Shown one piece after another: positions 11,940 through 21,661 of a DNA stretch of 64,000 nucleotides (position 1 is the first letter of the stretch; every line of letters begins with the position of its first letter). Position numbers and translations under genes: made by a program. This DNA is from Nyssa sinensis (lineage: Eukaryota; Streptophyta; Magnoliopsida; Cornales; Nyssaceae), in NCBI GenBank assembly GCA_008638375.1, contig CM018035.1:4205501-4269500 (forward strand), in the 5' to 3' direction. The notes under the pieces were generated by a model that saw nothing but the letters and a program-made list of their open reading frames with translations, searched no databases and was not told the origin of the DNA.

Positions 11940-14044
11940 GAACATTGTGTTAAACACAAGTCTTGATCTTTGCATCTTTTCTGTTTCTATAAATTCAGTA
12001 AGTCTTACAATCTTGTTTTGAATTTATTGTATTTTAGTACTACAGAAATCCTGTTTTAATTTCTAGTTCAGGTTTTTTTTTTTGTTTTTTCAATTTTGTT
12101 TCTGTTAACTATACTGATTTTCTTTTCAATCCACTTTCAGTTTTTTTTTTTCAAAATAGTTTATTGTTTTTCAAAATACTTTTATGTATTTTCAAAAATA
12201 AACACTGGTGATAACAACAAGGACCTCGAGGACTTCTATATATTCGTATTTAATTTTGTAAGATATTTTATTTATGATTTTTTTTTATTTTAAAGGTTAG
12301 TTATTTTATTTTAAGAGTAATTTTTTTTATTTTTGTAAGTTTATTTCAAGTTTGCCTAATTGATGTTTTGGAGACAGAGACATCTTTGATTATTAAATAT
12401 TGAATTAATATTGGACATTAGATTTCTCTATTCTACCTTTGAGAAATCATTCCATGAGCCTCTATGATTTTAGTATATTGTGGGGTTCACATGAGATTTA
12501 CCGTGTCACTAAAATTATAAAAACTTTCCCGTGAAAGGGGTTCTCTCCTTAGTTTCCCTCTCTTTCTCTTTCACTCTTTTTTCTCTTCTCAATGATCTCT
12601 TACTCGTCCTATACCAATTTGCCTATTTATTAGGTTATATATTGTAGGCTTTATGACTTTGGCATACTGATATTGAATAATTTTCAGGATATTGGATTTC
12701 TCTCGGACTATTCACCCTTCCCTCTTGGATTCTCTCTTCTTCCTCCTCTCTTTATATCCATGACTGCATCTTCTGATTAAATAAAAGTAGGATCCAAATA
12801 CAATGCTTTATTTCCTTTATATCAAGCTAGAAATTACAGGAGAAGCCATATCCTGGCAGCTTCCCAGGTCTACCATGCCCAAAGAATCACAAATTTTATA
12901 GCAGCACAGAACAGTATATTTAAATTATAGTATTACTCAAGTACAGATTCAAAATTAATATTCTGCCCCATTTGAATCTAATATCAAGCCCATTCAATAA
13001 AAGTTAAAATAATCACAAAGCAATGATCTATACATTTCACAAAGCTGGGAAATTTTCAAACTGAATTTTGAATGAGAACGCAGATTAGCTATTTGGCTTC
13101 CAAATTTCAGACTCCAAGTTCATTCTGGGACATACCTGGAATCCCGGATCACCAATGCAAAGCAAACGAATCCTTTTAAACAGTCTTGATCTTCCCAACG
13201 AAAAATCATAACTCAAATCAAAGAAAGCATGCTTTTCTCTCCATTTTTTTCTTCATCTCTTGTTTTTTTTCTTCAATTACAAGCAAAAAAAATTTATTAC
13301 TCTTGTGACATTTGTTGAATGTATCACTTATGCCTTCTATTTTATTTGTCTCTCACAATTCAATCACATACAAAGATTTTCTGGAATTATAATCTTTTCC
13401 TCCGCCAATTTTGCACGTTTCTCATCAATATCTTAAAAGTGAATCTGAAAATCCCATGGAAATCAAAACACTTCACTATTATTCTTCACAGAACTTGAAA
13501 GGATGATTTCATCCTATAATGGTGAGGTAAAACTACAAAGAAAAAATACTATCATTCTACAGATTCAGAACAATGACAACAGCAACAATAAGACAGTAAA
13601 TTAGAATCATGTGAAAGAAAAAAATGATTAAATAAAAGCAATGAAGTAACCCAGATCCCAAACGTGATCCTATATGCAGTATGGAATATAGACTTGCTTC
13701 AAATGACAAGGAAAACTAATTGAAGTAATAAAACACTATAGAATGAATAAGATAGGACATAAAGCATTGGTCAATGTCCAAAATTTTTTTAAACAAGTCG
13801 AAACAAATTTATTTTAATAAAAATCCAAACACACTCTTGATGAAAGTCCAGGATATTGAATGGGCCGCTTTCATTTTTTTTCCAGCCATTAGAGAAGAGC
13901 CCCACTGGCACAAATGCTTAGTAAGATGAGTTTTTCTCTTTGAATGCTTAACAGAAAACCATCAAAACAATAAAATAAAAGACACATTAATTGCACAGTA
14001 CGTTTACAACTCACTATGTTAGTAGTTTACCGTAGGAACTTCAA
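11940..14044. other. Intergenic region between the LRR pseudogene and the first DUF2921 gene
   Basis: AT-rich with T runs near 12070-12350. The right part contains the 3' flank of the minus-strand gene ending at 14045. No conserved frame or RNA gene was recognised. Confidence 0.5.
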
Positions 14045-17000
14045 TCATTCTTCATCAGCATGCTCTTTCTCGTGTGTGGAATTCTCATCGACACCAGAAG
14101 TGAGTTCAGCTTCAAAGGACTTGGAAGGCAACCTCTCATACACTCTGGACCCTACGGGGAGAAGCTTATGCTGCCCCAATATAAGAGTTTGGCTGAGCTT
14201 CTCATAATCCCACTTCTGCTGAACATACACTATAACTGCCAGAAAAACTGCTGTTACAGGTATTGCAATGTCCCCAAAATTAGAGTAAAAATCCAAACGG
14301 GGGTTCACAAACTCATATTCTTCAGAGAAGTAGGGATTTGGAATGGGAGATCTTATGTAATCATAAATATGAGGGAGAAGCCTAACCACTGTTATCCCAA
14401 CAAAATATAGTTTTCTCAGTGGTTTACAGTGAATCTGCCACATTAAGTTCCCGATAACTTGAGGAAGCAGGAAAAAATCTTGAACAAGACCCACATACTC
14501 CTCTAGTTCAGTTTCCCACTCCCGCAGTGTATGAGAATTCCCTGTTGAATCTATAAATTTTTCTGTCTGTAGCGGTTTCTGGCTGGTCTTCAGAGAATGA
14601 ATAATGAGAACAATTACATACCCAATCACATGTATGGTCAAGGTAGTAAAAAGGACACGCTTGTCACTCGGGACACGACGTGGCTCAAGAGGGGTCCGTG
14701 AAAGTAATCTGATTCGCGATTTCCACACCTTCTGACAAAGCCTTAAAGTTACTGAAAATGCAACTAGTACAAGAAGCTTCACTGTGTAATCAATTACATG
14801 GATCCACTGACTCTTCTCAAGATCGTAAGATGAGCTTTCATAAGATTCAGAAGACATTTTCTTGAAGAGAGCTTCTGCACCCGTGATCAGCGGAAGGCTA
14901 TATCCAAGAGCTTGGACACCTAGCATAACAAGAGATATGTAAGGAACTAAATCCACATTATCCCTGATGTAGAAGAGTTGGCTCAAAATGCAAGCAATTG
15001 CCACTGAAAGTGTCAGGATGCGGAGGATCCCCTCAACACCTCTGCGAGAGAGAATGTCTTCCCGTTGCTTCCTATACATAACCGGAAGAGTTTGGAGCTT
15101 GATTGGACTAAAATAGAGGGGGTCATCTTCATTCCTTTGGCTAGATATGGAAATCCTAGCTGTCGGATTGTATAGCCACCGGGATGTAGTAGGTGGATAT
15201 GATACCACCACTTCGACTAAGCAATCCAATCCGGCTTCAAGGTCCATGCTTTCAAATAGAACCTTCCATGAGGCCCGGACATCCCTGCAACCAATTAGAT
15301 ACATCTTTCCAACAAGTGGATCATAAAGGCCCTCTACAAAAAGCAAAGAGAAATTGCTGTAGGGTTTTCCAGTAAGCCTGAGTTGAGCTGATACATTCAG
15401 AAGTAGCTGTTTTTCTGTGTATTCGGCCTTAGCATGGTAAGGAGTCTCCTTGTCTGTAGTGGAACCATTTTGCAAAGACCAGTAGCGTCCAAACAAGGGA
15501 CCAAGTGAGAGAATCCCCATCTGGATATCAGTTCTAAGGGGATGTGAATTAAGAAATGGATCAGGAACTGCAGAAATGTGAAGGGTTAGATCTTCAGAGA
15601 GAAGAGAAAGACTGACTAGAAACTCCTTTGTGTCTTCTAGTTTGGGGAATTTTAGCAATTTTTTCTTAATGACAGTTCCAAAGGTAAAGGGCTCATTTTT
15701 CTCAAGGACTATACCAGCTGAATCAATTTTTGAGTATTTGTAATATGGATGAGAAGCCGTGTACTGATCCCACATTTCCGCAGGCTGCACCAGCTTTTCA
15801 AATGATAAAGGGAAGTAGGATCTGGTACCTTCATTAATGCTTGAAAATGTCCCCATAATTATGCTTCGTTGCTTTATGGAAAAAGAGAGTGGAACATACA
15901 AACATATCCGAGTATCACAACCATGGCCTTCTGCATCAACAAGTCCACGGCAACCAACCATGCAAAGCTGTCCACTGGAAGATTTCCAGATTCCCTCAGC
16001 AGAAAGAGTCATGTTATTGAGCCCAGTCCTCTGTGCTGCAGTGAACTGATTCTCAAACGGAGGAACTGCTCTAAACACAGCAGAAACCCCTGTAAAGCCA
16101 GCATTGTCCTGTAAAGTTCCTTTCTCACATCGAACATCCTGTAAGGCAAGTTTAACATCTTTAAAAGCCCCATCTGTGGCCTCAATCTCCTTATCCGACA
16201 CAAATGGACCCAACTTACTGCAAAAGTCATCAGTGCCATTGCATCTCCAGTTTGGCACAACGGTTATTGCTTCTCCATGAGTAAACCGCTCAAGAATTGA
16301 ACAAAAGTCAAGCCCTTTATATATATCAATGCCACCACCCATCAACTGATCCTCATATGGGTATGGCTCACATGCTTCAGACACAATCTTTTTGGAGTTG
16401 AACTCATAGTTAGCAGAACCGCCCAACCAGGAAGAAATGTGGACTTCATTAAAGTACTTAAGGTTCGATTTCTGGTTTAAACTTTTCATTCTACCTCGAA
16501 TCGCTCTGTTTGTCAAGGTAAATGTCTTTGGATAATGAAGAACAAGCAAAATTTGATCATCCTGCAAAAGAGGCGGCTGATTAGTGTAACCAGATTCCTT
16601 CACCCATTCCCATGGATCTGCAGAATCAGACTGACGAGAAGGCAACATTGTCGTCCCCAACAAACACATCACTCTTTCCCCACCATTTTCTTCCGATTCT
16701 GCATAAATTCCTTGGAAAGAAACTGAGAGCTGAGAATGACTAGGCCATATGTCAAAATGAGGACTTTTCTCATAAGGTTTTTGCCCAAATAAGCGCTCTA
16801 GGGTCATGCCAATCTGCAAAACCCCACTAACACTGACTGACTTCCAAGATTGATGAGCACGATCTACGTCTGTAACCCAGAAAGAAACTAATTTCAATGG
16901 AGATTGGAGATTTGATGAACTCTTTGAAACGTCTCTGTCATCAAATGGCATTAGTTGTGCCCCATCTAACTCCTGCCACCAATCTCCATTCATAAAAGAC

Positions 17001-17239
17001 AGCCCTTCTTTAATACTATACATTCTATTATCATCCGGTTTCAATACGGAAGCAGACCCTAAAACAAAGCCACATTCTTTCTTCACCTCATCGATCCGAT
17101 CATACTTGTAGGTTACAGAAGGTCCACTTCTAGGTTCAAATTCACCATCTATATAGTATGAATTCGCGAAGGTTATGCAGAAAAATATCAACAACTCAAT
17201 TATAATCCAACCACGAGTAACCAGAGATATAATCTTCAT
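14045..17239 (-). CDS. DUF2921 family multi-pass membrane protein (copy A, intact)
   Basis: Single-exon frame of 1064 residues. A hydrophobic signal/anchor lies at about residues 8-27. A long, probably lumenal or extracellular region follows, with three related modules of the form G-I/L-W/Y...G..C/YM.GC/GT near residues 177, 412 and 636. From about residue 734 there are roughly seven hydrophobic segments, including 'LVMLGVQALGYSLPL' and 'QDFFLLPQVIGNLMWQI', then a 50-residue acidic tail. As I recall, DUF2921 is plant-specific, and its membrane half resembles the plant FLY1/FLY2 and yeast Tul1 endomembrane E3 ligases. No RING finger is present here, so a ligase role is not supported. Biochemical function is unknown. 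The first Met lies directly before the hydrophobic segment, and the paralogues start similarly. It is more diverged from copies B and C than they are from each other. Confidence 0.9.
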   Translation of the reverse strand: MKIISLVTRGWIIIELLIFFCITFANSYYIDGEFEPRSGPSVTYKYDRIDEVKKECGFVLGSASVLKPDDNRMYSIKEGLSFMNGDWWQELDGAQLMPFDDRDVSKSSSNLQSPLKLVSFWVTDVDRAHQSWKSVSVSGVLQIGMTLERLFGQKPYEKSPHFDIWPSHSQLSVSFQGIYAESEENGGERVMCLLGTTMLPSRQSDSADPWEWVKESGYTNQPPLLQDDQILLVLHYPKTFTLTNRAIRGRMKSLNQKSNLKYFNEVHISSWLGGSANYEFNSKKIVSEACEPYPYEDQLMGGGIDIYKGLDFCSILERFTHGEAITVVPNWRCNGTDDFCSKLGPFVSDKEIEATDGAFKDVKLALQDVRCEKGTLQDNAGFTGVSAVFRAVPPFENQFTAAQRTGLNNMTLSAEGIWKSSSGQLCMVGCRGLVDAEGHGCDTRICLYVPLSFSIKQRSIIMGTFSSINEGTRSYFPLSFEKLVQPAEMWDQYTASHPYYKYSKIDSAGIVLEKNEPFTFGTVIKKKLLKFPKLEDTKEFLVSLSLLSEDLTLHISAVPDPFLNSHPLRTDIQMGILSLGPLFGRYWSLQNGSTTDKETPYHAKAEYTEKQLLLNVSAQLRLTGKPYSNFSLLFVEGLYDPLVGKMYLIGCRDVRASWKVLFESMDLEAGLDCLVEVVVSYPPTTSRWLYNPTARISISSQRNEDDPLYFSPIKLQTLPVMYRKQREDILSRRGVEGILRILTLSVAIACILSQLFYIRDNVDLVPYISLVMLGVQALGYSLPLITGAEALFKKMSSESYESSSYDLEKSQWIHVIDYTVKLLVLVAFSVTLRLCQKVWKSRIRLLSRTPLEPRRVPSDKRVLFTTLTIHVIGYVIVLIIHSLKTSQKPLQTEKFIDSTGNSHTLREWETELEEYVGLVQDFFLLPQVIGNLMWQIHCKPLRKLYFVGITVVRLLPHIYDYIRSPIPNPYFSEEYEFVNPRLDFYSNFGDIAIPVTAVFLAVIVYVQQKWDYEKLSQTLILGQHKLLPVGSRVYERLPSKSFEAELTSGVDENSTHEKEHADEE

Positions 17240-18282
17240 GATCGCAAAGCCTAGAACTTCACCCCTTTCTTCAAGATTTCTTAGCTACCCGCTAACTTAA
17301 ATTAGAGAACTAGAACACCCAATTGTTCTTGACACCACCATGTATTCGAATTTACAGATTTGATGCTCGCCCATTAGACATGAAGCTGAGATAAGCACAG
17401 TATAAGCATAATATACCATGAAATGCGAGTGTGCAAAGGTCAAATTTAAGCATAAAGTTTGGTGTCTGCTCTGCAAATTTGTATCGATTTACATAAAGAA
17501 GACAAACCTGAAATTTTATTTGTTTCTTTTTGAGTCTTTCACTATAAACCTCTCTGAAGCTGAACACCAATGAGATCTGGATCCTTGGATTGAAGATAGG
17601 GCGAGTGAGAACTTTGGAGAGAGGTAGAGGAAGGAGGGTATGGAGTTGAAGTCAAGTTACTGATCGACGAGACGAGCGATTAATGTTTTTAAACTGTATA
17701 CCACAATTTCCCACGCTTGCATAAGCGCGTGAATTTCATCCCAGCTAAAGAAAAATTTAAGATAATAGTAAGGGTGATAAAGATTATTGAACAATTATAA
17801 GGACATTTCATATATTTTTTAAAATTAAATTAATTCTTTTTTTATATAAAATTTGTTATTAAATTTTTATGACCAATTCATCATCAATTATATTAGAATT
17901 TCAACTAAATTATTTTATAAGAAATAAAATACCCTTACAAAAAAAAAAAAATCATATTTTCTTAAATATCACATGAGAAATTAATGTAATTATTTTAAAA
18001 ATAAAATAATAAATTCATCATTTTTGTTAATATTTATCTTTTGATAATTATAATATGAAATATCAATATTATATAAAAAAAATCTTAAAATTGTCTAATA
18101 TCATTGAAGTTAAATAAATTGTCCCTTTAGTAATAAATGTGGATTAGTTTGGATAAATTGAAATGGAAGTGTAATGTTATTTTTATTATTAGATTTTACC
18201 AAAAATCTCTTTACTAATACACGTAACTGTTAAGTGTTAGTTAATTAAATCTCTTGATATGTCTGAGTATTAGTCAACAAAA

Positions 18283-18351
18283 TTTCTTGATGTTAAACAA
18301 TAAAGCGTTAACTAGCACTTCAAAGAGGCTTCATTGTTTAACATCAAGAGA
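18283..18351. repeat. Inverted repeat, 24-bp arms
   Basis: 'tttcttgatgttaaacaata' plus 4 bases (18283-18306) pairs with 18328-18351 across a 21-base spacer, with two mismatches. A related direct copy of the arm ('aatctcttgatat') lies just upstream near 18248. It is probably the core of a small foldback element. Confidence 0.7.
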
Positions 18352-18504
18352 TTATATTTATTAGTACCAAAAAATTGTATTTATTGGCATCTGCACATAC
18401 CAATCGATTGTATTCACTAACATCAGAATAGCCATATTAACAGGTGAAAAAAATTAACAAAATCTCATAGTGGTAAGGATAGCATTATTGATGTTTGAGA
18501 GCTA

Positions 18505-18645
18505 TTTTGGTAAGTCGTAGAAGTCGGATCTTTGCAACCTCATTAATTTGTACAATACACGTATAAGTGTGTGTTACACACGTATATAATACGGATCAAT
18601 AAAATCACGAAGATCCGACCTCCACGACTCACTTTAACAAAATTA
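18505..18645. repeat. Foldback element of about 140 bp
   Basis: The left arm, with 'agtcgtagaagtcggatctt' (18513-18532), is the inverse of 'aagatccgacctccacgact' (18610-18629) with two mismatches. Weaker pairing continues outward through 'tttggta'. The spacer holds 'acacgtataagtgtgtgttacacacgtat', itself partly self-complementary. It is MITE-like and non-coding. Confidence 0.6.
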
Positions 18646-19594
18646 TATATTTTTATGACCCTTATTGGTTATCGTGTTCTACACGAACTATGTAGCACAT
18701 GGAGAAATCGTTAAACTGAAGTTCAATTTGGCTCCTCAAAAGTCTTTATTGAAGGATGTTTTCATTATTTCCCAAGTTGTCTTGTGATATTCCAGATCTG
18801 ACTTGTCGGGGCATTTTACGATATTTTGGTAAAAGTCGGGGCAATTTTGGTACCAAAATTGCTCTTCGAAAATGATTAAAAAGTAAAAACGAAAACTAAA
18901 AAGACAGGAATAAGAAGCATATCTCTACATTAATCTTGCCTCCACTTTCTACAATAACATATTTAAAAAATAATACTACAATAATTAATCGCCAATTAAC
19001 AGCAAATGACTACATACTGGATTTCACTAATTATCTAGTCTTTTCTTCATTTATTTTAATTAAGTCACCATTTAACTAATCACATATTAGCGTTGGCACA
19101 GCATACCATATGGGGTTGACTTTGCCCACTAAGCAACAACTCTAAATCACCAATCACATTTAGCCACATCAGCATTTTAAAGATTAGTTGGGAGCTATAT
19201 GTGATGAACTGAGATCAACATACAGAATATTTTGATTAGCTTGTCTGCAAAAGTGAACGAGATTTTTATTTTTAAAAATTTTTAGGGATTGATGTTTATT
19301 TAAAGATTGAAGTGATTGTAATATATAAGACTTTAATCCTTAAAAAATTTAAAAGATAAGAGTCTCGTTTGCATATGTAATACATTCTTAATAACATTAC
19401 CTTAGCATAATTATATATTAGCATATATATCTTCATCTCATGTGACTTTGGATCTATGATTAGGTTTCAAGTGCATATAATTAAAATGAACTCCTGAGAA
19501 CTAATATCTGATTCAAATGATGCAAGTACATATTTTTTATGCAGTTAACGTGAATTTGATTCATCTTCCTCGTCATTTTATCAACAACAAAATA

Positions 19595-19879
19595 AATTAC
19601 TTGAGCTTGGCTCACTTATAATCTCGTTCGAACTCAGTTCACAAGTTTAAAACTTGATTTCGATTCAAACTCGGCTCGTTAAACTACATATTAGCTTAAT
19701 ACTATTTAAAATTCAAGTTACTCGAGCTCGATTCACAATCGGCTTGATTAGAAATTTGTTTGAGATTGGCTTAAAAAATTAATAAGTCAAACTTGAACAC
19801 AATTCAAAACTCATTTATTTTAACAAATTAAACTTAAACAATCCAGTACTCAATTTGATTCAACTCATTTACATCCCTA
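19595..19879. mobile_element. Degenerate hAT-like non-autonomous element, one end recognisable
   Basis: Repeated GAGCTCG/CTTGAGCTTGGCTC-type motifs end in 'ttacatccctaa', resembling the right terminus of the element at 47053-47648 (GTTGCACCCCTA). I could not define a matching left terminus, so the boundaries are approximate. Confidence 0.4.
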
Positions 19880-21661
19880 ACAATTAATCGTGAATCAATG
19901 TTATTCTTCCCATCTTTATTTTCCACCCTCTCACATAAGTAGAGTTCACCACTATATAGAAACTTTTAACATTTTTTTTAATCATATATATGGTGAAGCA
20001 AATGCTTATGCTAACATATATATTGGAGAATGAAAGACGTAAGGCTAGTTTGTGGGAGATTCTGCGGCGGAAAACAGTCGCAAAAATTACCCCAAACAAG
20101 CATCAGCTAGAAGCAGACGACAAAGTGGTTAATGGAGTATGGGAGTAAGAAAATAACATTGCAGGTCATTCTTTCTGTTGTTGTGAGAGTATGTTAAAAT
20201 GTTATTAATATATGTATTAGGTTAGAAATTTCTGTATATATTTCTGTTGTATCTACAGTTTGGCTGCAGCAAGATAGCAGTTTGTAGTTGACTGATATCG
20301 GTCTTTGAAGATGAAGAACAATGCTAAGCATAGACAAATTATGCATACTGATAGGTTGAATTTTAGAGAAGTGCATGTCCAAAATTCCCAACCCTTTTTA
20401 CTTCATTTACATATTTTCTCCCTACCACTTGACCCCGAGAGTCTCGTAATCATCAAACGTGGAAGAGCCACTCCTAGTACAACTTGATCTCTAACTTTTC
20501 AATTCGCACGACCTTATTATAAAATCTTAAATAGTAGGCATCAAATGGTGGCATGATGATTTTCTAACATGAGAGAATCATAAGGGATAACTGGAACTTA
20601 GCATACGATCCATCAGGGCTTGTTCCAGGGACTTTGCTTCATCAGCCAGGCTTAACCTGAAAAACCAGTGTAACTCAAAATTTCTTCAGCAGGGTTCTCT
20701 AGATCTTCTCTTCAATCTAAAGTTGTTGCAAGGCCTTGATATAGCAGTGGAGATTGTGGTGTATTTGCATGATACTATACTGCCTTCCTCTTAAATTAAA
20801 CAAAACAGACCTCTCTAAATTTCCTTGGGGATAAAACACCTGCTACAAGGATATGCTTTAGACATGTTTGTTCAGAAGCACAGCCAAAAACTATTTAAGG
20901 TTGAAGCATTGAACAGCATATTTAAATATTAGGAATGCCAGTTACCAAACTTGCTAAATTGGCTATGCTCCATGATGAAGTTCAATAATTTATCATTTTG
21001 ACTGGATGCTCACAAATAATAATCATTCAAATTGAAGGTTATGACAAAATGGGGTTTATTCTTGGTCATGTGACAATCCAGCAAGCAACCCTGAAAAGAA
21101 AATGAAGATTCCATGGTTCCAGTTGGATGTTTTTTTTTTTTGTGAATACTGATATCTATCTCATGAATAACAGAACTTTGCATGCCACTAGACTGAAGGT
21201 TTTGTAAAATCTAATGTGTCAACTTGTGTTTGCTTCTAGGAGATGTCAGACTTATGCTAGCTTTGGTAGATCCCACGGTAAGCATGCATGGCCACATACG
21301 ACGTATAAAAGTTGTAATCAGAGCATTTCCTTTAATAATTCTTCAAACATTATATATACCTAAGCTCAGAATATGATAGAAACAACTTTATAAACCAATT
21401 AAGGGGCAAGAAAGCATCAGAACTACAAGGCAAATTCTAAGAAAGTGCAAATTTAACAACAATAACAGCTGCAACTAAAGATATTGCAGAATGCATGAAA
21501 TTCATGGAACTGGGGATTTGAAATTGCTCACCTACACTACTGACAATTATTAATGCGCTGCAATCTCATCCATGGTGATGCACTCGAGCTTCAGGCACAA
21601 GGAGAAAAACTATTGTTCCAACTAGACCAAGTGGTGGGAAGTGGAATATGGACTTCATCAG

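Larger units (their letters stand above)
17240..20830. other. Intergenic region upstream of DUF2921 copy A
   Basis: 17240-17650 probably holds the promoter and 5' UTR of the minus-strand gene ending at 17239. The rest is AT-rich with small inverted repeats (listed separately) and a degenerate hAT-like fragment. No frame looks coding. Confidence 0.5.
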
